From positions 62,001 to 126,000 of the forward strand of contig SWBL01000125.1 of NCBI GenBank assembly GCA_024195585.1: a stretch of 64,000 nt of DNA, written 5' to 3'. The position numbers and the translations under genes are program-made. The stretch comes from Aureobasidium sp. EXF-3400. Its lineage: Eukaryota; Ascomycota; Dothideomycetes; Dothideales; Saccotheciaceae. Shown one piece after another: positions 1-10,213 of the stretch (its first letter is position 1; the number at the start of each line of letters is the position of its first letter). The notes under the pieces are model-generated. The model had not been told where the DNA came from and did not search any database. It saw only the letters and a list, made by a program, of their open reading frames with translations.

Positions 1-265
1 AATCATGTCCAGGATATTCGAGGATGGTGAACAGGAATGAAATCTGAAGTAGGTGCAATCGCGTAAGATTATGGCGAACCTTCTAGGTCGCGGTCAGCAG
101 ACATCTGCTTGACAATTCGTCGTCTTGTCGCTTTCGGTCGGTTAATTAACCCGAACACATCTTCTACGCAGAAAAACTTTATTATCAGGAATCAAAAACT
201 CTCATGAAAACACGTGTAGTATGTTCGTAAGACTACACATTCCCATTTGGTTTTGCAGAAGTCAT

Positions 266-1237
266 CTAAGCGTAATAGTTGGTCCTGAGTCCTGGCGCAC
301 GAGAGTCGTTTGAGTCGCTGTCGCTCCTCTTTGGCTCGGCCTCGGCACGAACAGCTGCTTTTCTGTCTCTTCTTCGCTTTGATTCACCAGCAAAGATGCT
401 GATGATGTAGATGAGGTATACGATACCAGCAACGACACCGTAAGCAATCTCACCCTTGCGCGAGCTATATAGGTCAGTATCAGGAGCAGCGTCAGAGTGG
501 CTAAGAAGATAAGTCTTACTTGTGTGCGAGGTCGAGCCCAAGGCCGCCATTGATGATGCCGAGAGTGATGATGGTGCGTCCAAGCCAGATGTGAGCGTGC
601 GACCAGAAGGTACGGCGCTTGTACTTCTTGAAGAGACGATGGTGCATGTAACCAAGAATTGGCTGGAAGAAGATCAGGATGAAAAGCACAATGCCAATGA
701 TCGGATGAGCTTGATCGAGCTGCTAGAGTCAGAACGAAACCGAGATCATATCTTTTCCGCATCAACATACCATGTGGATCTGTGTGGCAAGATAGATACC
801 AATTCCAAATGCCGCGATGAAGAGGAGATATGCAACAACCTGGACAATGGCATGGAACCAAAGAAGTCCCGGGAAGCTGAACAGTCGGATGCTGATGGCT
901 CCAAAAGGAAAGAATATAACAAAAGCCAGCGACGCAAGAACACCATGAGCGATCATAGCGCGTTGGGCCTTTTCAAAATCACCACCGAAGGGAATCGAGA
1001 AGCCTGCAGAGCCTTGACCAAATCCTGAGCCTGACGATCCATAGGAACCAGAGCCGTATCCTGATGAGCCGGAAGAGCCAGATCCAGAATTGGAGCTGCC
1101 ACCATCATCACCGCCGCCCCATCCCCAGGCATAAGCGGAGCCTGGTTTGAGGATTAGTATTGTAATACTACCACAAGGAAACTGGAATACCAACCCAAGC
1201 TCAATGTGATGGTTGTGAGTGTTGTTAATAATCCCAT
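266..1237 (-). CDS. Cytochrome b561-domain membrane protein
   Basis: Predicted multi-pass membrane protein that passes electrons across a membrane through two b-type hemes. Exons read 1237-1195, 1141-771, 722-520, 464-266 (271 aa). Introns are 53, 48 and 55 nt; the first has a weaker GTTGGT donor. A short hydrophobic N-terminus (about residues 1-19) looks like a signal peptide. A Gly/Ser-rich stretch follows (about 20-65), then about five hydrophobic helices from residue 78 to 242. The four expected heme-ligand histidines are visible at about H80 (AHGVL), H111 (WFHAI), H144 (QAHPI) and H182 (SHAHIWLG). No DOMON, ferric-reductase FAD or carbohydrate-binding domain is present, so it is a stand-alone b561 core. 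The tail is charged and hydrophilic. The family call is fairly firm; the physiological electron donor and acceptor are unknown. Confidence 0.8.
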
Positions 1238-2115
1238 TGTGAGGTAGGTCTATGCGAGCATATGGAATGAAAGATTTAAGAACTCAAAGATTCAAGAGGT
1301 GGTTGAGATTATAAGTCGACGACCAGATCATACACTAAGAAAGGCTGTTGACGTGAGGTAAGGCAATCAAATTGAGAATTCAGCCTCGCAGTACATAACG
1401 GAAACTTGCCAGTCTTTGTATTCTGCGGCCCGAACGCGATCAGCGAAGCAGATGACTACGCCCAGTCTCATATCAGGAGCCAGAGAATGGTACGCATGCA
1501 CAATGGCGTAGGTTATCTCCAGCAGAAACGTACTCGCTGCGCCTCCAATGGAGTTTCACCCTATGTTTTCTGTCCGAAGGCTGGACGAAGATTGACGGAT
1601 GTTCAAGGGTTGGTGGGGATCCGAAGACCGATACTGGGTATTTGAGGTCCGGCCACGCGTACAACACGACCTAAGAGGACCTCTGTCCCAAGACATGTTC
1701 TTTGTGCTCCTTGGCAGGCCAGTTGACGTGGTCAGCAATTGCAATAATGCTGTAAGACACGACGGTCTATCTCGAGTCACTGCTGATCTGCCAAGAACAT
1801 ATCTTGCCAGCGGAGAACTCTGGCAGTGGTGGCACAGTAAGGCACATGGCGACCCAGACCAACCCCCAGTTATCTTCAGACAGTATGTTGCATCATTAGG
1901 ATGATGGCCAAGTTGTCACGATCGCAAGAGCAGAAGAAGAAGATGTGGTTACGCAGGTCGGAATAAAGTGTCGTTTAGAGAGGACCCACACGGCAGCCAC
2001 CACCCACACCAAAATGCGGGGAGGTGCAGGGATCATCTCCTGTGCTGCAGGGTCAAGGGAGACCTCTTCTCTTGAACAAGTCATCAATTGGCCATCATCA
2101 TCTCTCATAAGCAAC
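1238..2115. other. Intergenic, divergent promoters
   Basis: About 880 bases separate the b561 gene (leftward) from the EXPERA-like gene (rightward). Short open frames on both strands show no recognisable domain, signal peptide or splice-consistent extension. I see no gene here; it probably holds both promoters and leaders. Confidence 0.5.
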
Positions 2116-2930
2116 ATGGTATCGACCCGCAACCACCCGCAAGAATTCCCTCTACAAGAGCCCAATGATTTGACTCCACAGACACCATCGAGAGTGAACC
2201 TGTCTTCAATGGCATTGCAAAACGCATCTTCACAAAGGGACAACAGACAGAAGTCTTGGTCTCATACACCATCGCTTCTCACTTTGACCTGGCTCGCTAT
2301 ATCGCTGCCATTGGTTATCTGGGACACTTTCTATGTCTTCCTTCGCCCACACTCCATGCCTGGAGGCAAATACCAGAAGCCTCTGTGGGTGCCGTACGAG
2401 CTCTATGGTCAGGTTGATCACGTCTATGGCTGGCCTGCATACAACTCGGGCAACGGGTTCACCGCTGCTCAGTCTGCTGTGAACGTTATCGAGTGTGTAG
2501 GCTACATCTACTATCTCTACTTGGTTTACGCCCACGGCAGGACCGAAAAGAACGTTCAGGGCACTGGCGCTCCCGACAAGCAGAAGATCGGAAAACTTGC
2601 ACAGAGCCGAACTGTGTACGGAGAGGCTGGCGCAAAAGCCGCCGTTCTTCTTTACGGCGTTGCTCTTATGACCTTGAGCAAGACTGTGCTTTATTGTATG
2701 CTATGCTGAGTTCGAAATGCGTATCGAATCTAACAGTGATGGCAGGGCTTAACGAGGTATTTTCTGGATTTGCCAATATCGGCCATAACGATGCTTCGTC
2801 CATCTTCTTTCTCTGGGCTCTACCCAATGGTGCCTGGATCGCCCTTCCGACATATCTCGTCTACGTTTCTGCCAAGGAGATTCTGGAAGGCTTGCAGGTA
2901 GCTGTGAGCAGCACCAAGAAGATACAGTAA
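2116..2930 (+). CDS. EXPERA-like fungal membrane protein
   Basis: Multi-pass membrane protein with exons 2116-2695 and 2746-2930, a 50-nt intron and 254 aa. A second in-frame ATG at 2209 would give 223 aa and starts just before the conserved-looking part, so the start is uncertain. Visible features: a first helix LAISLPLVIWD, a luminal-type segment with LRPHSMPGG, then YGQVDHVYGWPAY and NGFTAAQSAVN, two more helices, and a last exon with FSGFANIGHND and FFLWALPNGAW. This pattern of four helices with conserved Asp, Gly and aromatic residues fits the fungal relatives of the EXPERA/emopamil-binding fold. The assignment is from memory of such proteins, not a search. The yeast sterol isomerase family differs in its motifs, so I do not claim sterol isomerase activity. 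Confidence 0.65.
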
Positions 2931-4145
2931 TCGGCTCGATACATTGAGGCATCTGACAACTTCACCAGCAGTGACTGACACAAAATGTCATTATATATTC
3001 GAACGATGATACGAAAGTGTTGCTTGCTCAAAGTTGTAACCAACCGTACACTACCCTACTGGTCGACCTCCCTGATAGAAACGAGCCGGCGCTCCCTGAG
3101 ACAATCCCCGAATATCACGCTCAGCGAATGAGTTACGCCTCTCTTCGCCTCGGGCTACGTCACTCCGATGATGCACGGAATCAGATATCTTGCTTCGCCT
3201 CACCTGTCTTGGTACTCGCATCGTCAAATGTTCTCACTGTCAGGAGCTCAGGCTACGAGATAGAAGTTGGGCGTTGAAGTCACGAGTCCACGCCCCAGGG
3301 CATCCGTGCTCCCGCAACTCACCATCTACCCTTATATACTATTTTTTTTAGTCCCCTCCTGTCCCCAGCCAAGGACGGTGCCCCGCCTGCTCGCCTGGCC
3401 GAGTGGCACACTTGGCTGGTGCCGACATTCGACAATCCCCCGGTCGCGGGTTTGATTCCCCGACGGGTGGACACATTTCACCTGAAGCTGGGAAATAATA
3501 AGGAAACGCGGAGGCTGCCGGTTTCTTCCCACCTGGAGGGGGTGGTTTCTTTTGCTCTTCCTTCACATACTTTGTAAGTGTGCTTGTCTGTTTTGATAGA
3601 GGTCAAAGCAAATTATTCTCGTCTTGATTTTGCTATGTGTACTTGATATTTTGTGCTTCCTTCTCGACTGTCGCAGCGCGTACAGAGATCTCTTGCAGCT
3701 CGTCGATCTCTAGTCCTACCATCGTTTTCTATTTGTATGATCTCGCATCGCTTGGTCGTAACGCTGTGTCCTCGTCTTTTTTATATCGTTAGATTCTCAT
3801 GTTCCTTTGCGCACGTCGCGTTTAGGACGCTCATCGCTGGCTCTTCTAGTTCTGAGGCGGATAGTCTGTTACGCATGATCTTCGTTGCGGCAACCAAGCC
3901 TTCAAACAAGTTTCAAAGCGAGAAGGCAGCATACCTCTGACTGACTTCGTTCTTCTCGACCACCTCTCTCCGACATCTGCAAATCTTTACGACCAGGTGA
4001 TTTTGGTTACATGCGATCACGTCTTCAAGCATATCTAATTTCCGTCGATCTATGAGATACTGTTTGGATGCAGAATAGTAGATTTGGGGACAGATAATAG
4101 AGGATGTTATTGGAACGTAGACTATAGTGGATGTGCTAATTATCG
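2931..4145. other. Intergenic region, 3' to 3'
   Basis: About 1.2 kb between two genes whose 3' ends face each other. No coding feature is supported. The middle holds a tRNA-like repeat (annotated separately), with pyrimidine-rich sequence on both sides. Confidence 0.5.
3390..3550 (+). repeat. Putative tRNA-derived SINE-like element
   Basis: A Pol III A-box match (TGGCCGAGTGG, 3396-3406, the form typical of tRNA-Ser/Leu) is followed 53 nt later by a B-box match (GGTTTGATTCC, 3449-3459; consensus GGTTCGANTCC). The B-box sits in a T-arm-like hairpin: GGG/CCC flank a 7-nt loop, with an outer GTCG/CGAC stem and one bulged C. The segment lacks a convincing acceptor stem and anticodon arm, so it is not an intact tRNA. 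The non-tRNA part after 3470 can form TGGGAA/TTCCCA and ends near a T-rich run (about 3547-3560). This layout of tRNA-like head plus unrelated body is that of a SINE. The ends are estimates; target-site duplications were not identified. Confidence 0.4.
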
Positions 4146-5356
4146 CTAGGTCCAATGCCATTCAATCCACTCCAAAAGCAACACCCAGATGTCATGGCTG
4201 TTCTTTTCCATGAACATCATGTGGCCATTCCCATGTACGCCCGCATTCCCTAGCTCTAAATGATCTGTCCGAGTACAACCAGCCTGCCGCAGGTATGAGA
4301 CTGTGCAATGATCATAAACGGAGTGGTAAGAGGCCTCTGCTGTCACGACGAGGATTGGTTTAGGCGCTAGATTGGGAAGTTGTCTGGGAGTCGGTGAGGT
4401 CGCTTGTAGTACACAACCATCATGGTTGCTAGAGGACGCAGGGACCACCTCCTTGACAAGGTCGATCGTTGGATCAGAGACAGGTGGTGAGTAGCCCAGC
4501 GGTATTTCAGTCAGTCCCCAAGGACGTACGCTGGCATTGTTGAACACCGCACCTCGGAAAGGTGGACCTCCAGGTTCGAGCAGAATGATGGCTTCGGTAA
4601 GGTTTGGTCGAGCATCCGCAACCAATATCGCCATTGGACCAGCCTGACTGTGAGCAATGAGGATGACAGGGCTACCAATATGGTCAAGAAGGGCAGCACC
4701 TGCAGCTTGTACGGTTGTTTGTGAATAGGTGTCGTTGTTAACCAGCTGGACATTTGAGATGTAGAATGCATCAAAGACTGGATCACCCATTCGTCCAGTA
4801 CCAGGCCATTGCGTATGGCTGACTGCTTGAGGCCAAAGTTTGTAGTCTTGAGGTGCTGTGAACCGCTGTTGGATCAACTCGGCAGAGAATGTTGCGATTC
4901 CAGGAGCTTCAGGACCTGGTCTCCAAGCAGATCGACCACGAGATGTTTGCTCAACAAGATATACCTCGAATCCTTGCATGATGAAGAGTGAGGCCCAACC
5001 ACGTCCGCCATCTGGCTTGTTCAAGAAGTTCTACGTAGGAGTATCAGCTGGTCGGAAGATAACAATCATGGAGCAGCGCATACCGTTCCTGTCTGACCGG
5101 CGCCTGGTATAAACACCAAGGGCGTCTGCTTCTTCGGTCCTCCCAGAGGAGTAAGTCTTTCCACATACATTTGATCCTGGAAGACATGCCCACCAGATCC
5201 ATCCGGCACGTACTTGCCGCCGACATAGAAGTAGTTGCGAATGTATGGTGCTTCTTCATTCAGATTCGGTGAGTCTCTATACTCATAAGTGCAAAAGCCG
5301 CAGGTCGCGCACAGCATAACGAGAAGTAGTGTAAAAATATGATAGAAAGGAAGCAT
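4146..5356 (-). CDS. Secreted alpha/beta-hydrolase
   Basis: Probable secreted esterase/lipase-like hydrolase, 385 aa, exons 5356-5084 and 5030-4146 with a 53-nt intron. The N-terminus is a strong signal peptide (about 1-22, hydrophobic, ending in Cys/Thr). The oxyanion region [10 protein letters not shown] is at about 81-90. The nucleophile elbow reads AHSQAG with Ser at about 219; the first Gly of the usual GxSxG is replaced by Ala. A candidate acid is in LLEPGG (about 243), and a candidate catalytic His is in HGNGHMMF (about 361). Several NxS/T sites fit secretion. The substrate cannot be told from sequence. Two short ATG-initiated frames upstream look non-coding. Confidence 0.8.
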
Positions 5357-5771
5357 TGTGAGTCAGTTTCAGTGCCATGGATTGGGGGAGCAAACTTGAA
5401 GGCATGGACAGACTCAGAAGTGTAAGACTATAAGCTGAGTTGGTTGCACTTACCATCTTAATTACGGCGGGAAAACGAATCATCTGATGCTGAGCCACTT
5501 CACCGGTCGTTATGTTTTACTAAGGAAGGAGCTTGTGGGACATATGCAGTGACGGTGATCATTTCTTGGCTAGCCATAAGTCCTTGATCAAATGATGAGT
5601 TTTGATGCGGACACTAAACATTGCGGTCGAAAACGATGAGACAACTTCGTTTCTGTATATATTAGAATCTCGATTGCTAGAGACCTCACGTTTGGTGTCA
5701 ACTGCCTCAAGTCCTGGCCACCGTAAAGTTAAGCCCAACCTAGACCGCAATCAACCTATACGCCCGTTCAT
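5357..5771. other. Intergenic spacer
   Basis: About 415 bases upstream of the hydrolase start and downstream of the disordered-protein gene. Nothing recognisable on either strand; presumably the hydrolase promoter. Confidence 0.4.
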
Positions 5772-6817
5772 TCAGGGATCTTTCTCTTTCTGATCTCTAT
5801 CTCCAACCCACAGTCTCAATCCTGCATTGTAGTTCTGAATGCTCGATTTGACTCCCTTTCCAATGCTCTCTGTGAGATGATTCAGGGCAGGGACAACTTC
5901 AGTCAGCAGACCCATCATGAGATCTTCTCTCTGTTGATATGCCTCGGTGGTGGTCTCTGGAAACTGGGGAGGCTGAAACTGCTCTTCAACCACGCGGCCC
6001 TAATTCGAATGTACGATTAGCTTGAATCCTCTAGACTGGATGGTAATAACACCACGTTCTTGCTGGACATGTGTGGCTCACTCCGCAGTATGCCGTCCTG
6101 GATGGTGTCTCGGTGAAACGCACTGTTTGACCTTTTCGTACAGACCATGAGGACAGCGACAGCACCAGCACTGAATGTGGTATTTGTATCTTCGGTTTGA
6201 CTTACTAGCTCGATGAACAACTGGTTGTGGAGTAAGCGGAAGCGCTCAAGAGACGGTGTGTCGTGTTTGAACAGGATGAGCGAAGGGCTGTTGAGCGAAG
6301 CGGATGGCGGAATGTGGAAGTTGCGGTTGGCCAGCGTAGCAAAGATCTGCTGCTCGCTTGTGTTCGGTGTAACACTGGCGGATGGTTCTGTGGTGTGTTT
6401 TGAAATGATCGAATCAAGGCCAAGCATGTCTTTGGTTCCTGTCTGCGAGGCAATCTCTATGATGTCTGGAGTGTTGACTTCCAGTGCGGCTTCGATAGGC
6501 TCGGGCATGGTAGGTGTGGGAGCAGGTGGATTGAGGGTGATGCGGATGGCAGAAGGTGGACAGCTCTTAGTTGACCATTCCTCGGATGCGGTGGGAGGTG
6601 TCGATAGAGTCGTAGCGGTGCTAGTATCTTGCACACTCGCCCTGCGCTGAGCACCAGTCGAAGATGGTACGCTTGAGATCGTGTCTACTTCTACGCCGGG
6701 ATCAGGTTGCTCTGCAGTCCTTCTGTCGATCTCAACTTGTCGTCGTTCCTGCACCCAAGTCCTCCTCTTGCTAATCATCTTTGGGGTCTTGACGGTGGCT
6801 TGTTGAACGTCAGACAT
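5772..6817 (-). CDS. Ser/Thr/Pro-rich protein, unknown function
   Basis: I do not recognise this protein. The best model is two exons, 6817-6206 and 5999-5772, giving 279 aa. The GTAAGT donor and TTAG acceptor are good, with a CTAAT branch-like site, but the 206-nt intron is long for this window. The first 120 or so residues are low-complexity and rich in Ser, Thr and Pro. The C-terminal part is predicted helical: a segment LERFRLLHNQLFIEL joins smoothly to GRVVEEQFQPP across the splice, followed by amphipathic helices to the end. If the intron is kept, the frame continues 61 codons and stops, giving a 265-residue isoform whose tail looks non-coding. Not secreted and no membrane segment. Confidence 0.5.
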
Positions 6818-7228
6818 GTTGAATGGATGGACGAACGCTTGTTGTATGGAGTGTAATGTTCAAGACTTGAGAAAAGCGCGTGTGTTGTTGGTATTAAGGT
6901 GAGGTGCGCTGGTTCGGAAAGTCTTGATAACGCCAAAAATTAGTTTGCTCTCACTAGCAATCAACACATTTCCAGACACACTCACTACTGATAGAAGACA
7001 CGCGTACACGCAAATCAAGTTTCCATTCGCGTCTGTGTCTTTCTGTCGCGATCAAGACACTTACTGTTTGCAAAATGACACAAACTCTTGCTAGCACGGG
7101 GTTTGGCTATCGAGAATTCACACAACGCTGTCTTATCTCAGTGCCTTTTTGCCGCTATAGCTTCGTCATATCTGCTTGCCTGGCTCATCCCCAACATTGT
7201 TCTCCGTTGACTCTCAGATTGTGATCGC
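6818..7228. other. Intergenic spacer
   Basis: About 410 bases between two leftward genes. It should contain the promoter of the disordered-protein gene and the 3' end of the GST gene. No feature recognised. Confidence 0.4.
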
Positions 7229-8086
7229 TTATTGACGATCGAGTTCGGGATAGTGTCGGAAGACACCCATCGAGTAGGGCTGTCTTCTCTTGCTGTCCAG
7301 GTACTTCTTCAACCAAGGTTCATCCTTCAGACTAGGGTAGAAGTGATCGAATAGCAATGGCGATTCTGAACTTCTATGTCTCATTTCGTTTGGGAAAGCA
7401 AACTTGAGACCATCGATGACTTGCCACAAAGCAAGATCTGCATATGTCAGAGACTCGCCCACGAGACGTTTGCCCTTTCCTGACGGCTGGTTGTGCTTCA
7501 GTACACGTTCGAAGTAGCTGAAGAACTTGGGAAGGCGGTTATCGCGGAAGTCAGTTGCCTTCTTCAGTGCCTCGTCCTTTTGCTCTGTGGATGTACGTTA
7601 GTGAATATCCAACTACAGATATCTGTTGATCCGACCTTCATAGTACTTCATGACAGCAACAGGGTGGTGTGTATCGTGCGTCTCATTGTTTAGATCGAGT
7701 GCAGTCAATGCAAGCTGATTCACATAGTACTTCTCCGGCTCATCTGAGCCAGCAAGCTTAAGAGGGCCACCGAGATACAAGAGTATGTTGGGGGTTTGAT
7801 GGATCAAAAGCGCCTTTCCGTTCTTGCCAGCTCCATTGATACGTAGAGCAGGTGGTGCAAACGCAGGAGGGTTGCCATCATCGTCTCCAGTGCTCTCGGG
7901 ACTCGTGATGGCTTGCACCAGGGCATATCCATTGGGTCCAGAATCGGTTGGTGGATCGTCCCTGGCAACATCGGCATATTTGGCACCTGCGGCCTCAAAC
8001 ATCAAACGGACAAATTCGCCTCTACCAGGAATTCCTGGATGGTAGAGTAACTCATACTGGGGTTCCTGACGCTTAGCTTCGGCCAT
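7229..8086 (-). CDS. Glutathione S-transferase
   Basis: Cytosolic-type GST that conjugates glutathione to electrophiles. Exons 8086-7636 and 7584-7229 (268 aa) are separated by a 51-nt intron with a weak GTCGGA donor but a good CTAAC branch. The N-terminal thioredoxin-like domain begins YELLYHPGIPGRGEFVR, as in sigma/alpha-like classes, with Tyr as the candidate catalytic residue, and contains an insert of Gly/Pro-rich sequence. The helical C-terminal domain includes LVGESLTYADLALWQV, the usual N-capping/SxxD-like motif of GST folds. The frame stays open upstream to an ATG at 8206; starting there adds 40 residues rich in Arg, Ser and Tyr with no acids, resembling a mitochondrial presequence. 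I chose 8086 because the GST fold begins there, but both starts may be used. Confidence 0.82.
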
Positions 8087-8363
8087 GGTGTGTATTGTTG
8101 AGGAGAGTGATCGAAAGTTTTGGAGTGAACGGTAATATGTATAGGTGTGTGATGATCTAGAGAGAGAACGAGCAACACGTCTGCAATTTGACAGAATGGT
8201 TGTCATAGAACAAATGAGGAAGAAATTACACAACAGTGACCGGTCTAAAGATGACATGAGCTTCCCCACACTGCATGACGTTGAGCGGAGAGCGTCTCCA
8301 CTCGGGTATTGATTTCATAGGGTATCATAAATTAATCTACAGAGATCCGATATGGTTTGAACT

Positions 8364-9488
8364 TCAATCCAACACACTCAGAATCATTTCAGGCACCGTT
8401 ACGCCAGCAGCTTTCATCCTGTTTACACATCGCTTGGCCTTTGCGCGCTCCGTGGAAGCACGCTCCTTATACTCATCGCTGTCATCTTCGGATTCGGCTG
8501 TAGCAGTATAAAGATCCGCTAGCCAAAGAGCTACTGAGCCGCGGAGTTGTAAGAGCGGAGGGTATGCATCAAAAGGAGGGGATAACATGAGCTCATCCAT
8601 ACGAGCTGCAAGACTTGCTGCAGAGTTTAGCTCAGAGCGTTTGACGGCAGACTCCTGGTCTGGGTCGGATGCCAGTTCAGAGTCAGAATGATCCATGTCC
8701 GGTGAAGATTTACGAATGTTCTCGAGAGCCCGATTGCATTTTTGCTGAATCTCGTAAATGCAGAGTCCAAACATTGCAGGATAGAAAGTTAGGGATGATA
8801 TGGCATTCGGGTTTGTCTTTTGAAAGGGGAATTGCAGAATCAAGCGTTCATAATAATCTTTCGCTGCGTCGAACCCTTGGTCACTGATCATTTTGGCGTT
8901 TTCAAGCATCTCTTGAGAATTGGTATCAGGCGAGGATTTTCGCATCAGGATCTCAGCACCAATGCCCCATCGACCGTGTGTGCGCACGTCCAGTGGCCTA
9001 CCATGAATATTGGTCCTTAAGATCATGCCCCATGCTCTGCCTGCACGCACAAAGTCATGCTTCAAGAGGCTTGTGTGTAGGATGGTAGTAAGTACGCCTA
9101 GGTGATGACGGCGCAGTGATTGTGTAGTGTCTTGTTCGCTGGGAGGTGGGACATACAGAGGAGGGTTGAGAGCTGCGAGATCCTTTTGGAGATTGTTGGA
9201 TAATGGTTGGCGAGTCTTCTGTTTGACAGCTGGGGCATGAGGGAATGAGGATCCAGGCAACGGGATGTTTTCAGACCATCCGGCAACACGGTAGGGATCA
9301 TTGATGTCGTGAGATGAAACCGAAGGCTGAACAGGATTGATGTGTGAGTCGGGATCGTCACTCTCGTCGTCGTCAAGGTTTTGGTGTCTTTTTCTTTTCC
9401 TTGGAGGAGCATATTGCTTGCTACGAAAAGACTGTTGAGGCTCATGCAAAGGATACACCGGAGTAAAGTGATGAGCTGTTGGCGGCAT
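8364..9488 (-). CDS. rrn11: RNA polymerase I initiation factor Rrn11-like
   Basis: Intronless, 374 aa. It matches the fungal Rrn11/TAF(I) family, a subunit of the core factor that positions Pol I at the rDNA promoter in the nucleolus. The N-terminal 120 residues are disordered with a basic nuclear-localisation-like patch (PPRKRKRHQ) followed by an acidic run. The conserved core starts near residue 125 with HHLGVLTTILHTSLL and HDFVRAGRAWGMILR, then DVRTHGRWGIGAEIL; these TPR-like helices are what I recognise. An acidic, Ser-rich insert (about 262-285) and a charged segment near the C-terminus follow. The family call rests on these motifs by eye. Its divergent neighbour is a RING protein; the rRNA link is shared with Las1, Nop16 and Urb2 elsewhere in the window. 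Confidence 0.75.
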   Translation of the reverse strand: MPPTAHHFTPVYPLHEPQQSFRSKQYAPPRKRKRHQNLDDDESDDPDSHINPVQPSVSSHDINDPYRVAGWSENIPLPGSSFPHAPAVKQKTRQPLSNNLQKDLAALNPPLYVPPPSEQDTTQSLRRHHLGVLTTILHTSLLKHDFVRAGRAWGMILRTNIHGRPLDVRTHGRWGIGAEILMRKSSPDTNSQEMLENAKMISDQGFDAAKDYYERLILQFPFQKTNPNAISSLTFYPAMFGLCIYEIQQKCNRALENIRKSSPDMDHSDSELASDPDQESAVKRSELNSAASLAARMDELMLSPPFDAYPPLLQLRGSVALWLADLYTATAESEDDSDEYKERASTERAKAKRCVNRMKAAGVTVPEMILSVLD

Positions 9489-10213
9489 GATGGGTGGGGA
9501 TGTTGTGCAGAAGGAAAGTGGAAGGATAGACGGAGGGGTATCACTGTTTGTACAGTGTGACGTGTCTCAGGATGAGACGGGTGGTTATACAGTACGGCGT
9601 GCTTTTGCTTGAGTGTATCAGGGCAGCAAGCGCCGATATCAGGCAGAGGGCCAGGGCAGGGCTGAAGCTTAGCGGCGGTTTTTTTCAAGGAGATCTGCGA
9701 GTGCGGGAAGCCGCCTCTAAGGACGGGCGTGTTTGGCAAGAGCGCGGGAGGTGGTGCTGGGCTGCAGATGGTCGAGGAGTCGATATGTACGTTGGCAGAA
9801 CAGGAGCGGCTCGGGCTATCAAGCAGTTATGTATCGATAGAGCAGAAGCATTGCAGCAGCAGCAGGAATTGAAACGGGCAGACGATGTGTCGACAATAGA
9901 TTAGCTTCCGGCGCGAGTCATCCGGGGCAGTGCCAAGCGCAGGGCATGTCGCATGTCGCATCTCCCATCTCACGCTGTTGGAGGGAGCGGTAGCGGGAGC
10001 GCAGTAGTAGCGTTTCGGTGTACAAGTCGTCAGCCTGTCGACACGCTGCTCGTCCACACCCCCCGACCGACCTTTGCCTTCTTCCCCTTCGCCAACACCC
10101 TCGCCCTTATTGCTCCCGCCCACAGCATACCGTCTCTATCCTCAGCGTCCTCGCTCTATCCGCGAGCCCCTCCCGGCTGCTGATCTATCCTTTTGCCGTC
10201 TCCCCATCCCGCC
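9489..10213. other. Divergent promoter region
   Basis: About 725 bases between rrn11 (leftward) and the RING gene (rightward). GC-rich with C-rich runs near 10050-10200, likely the 5' leader of the RING gene. No additional gene supported. Confidence 0.5.
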
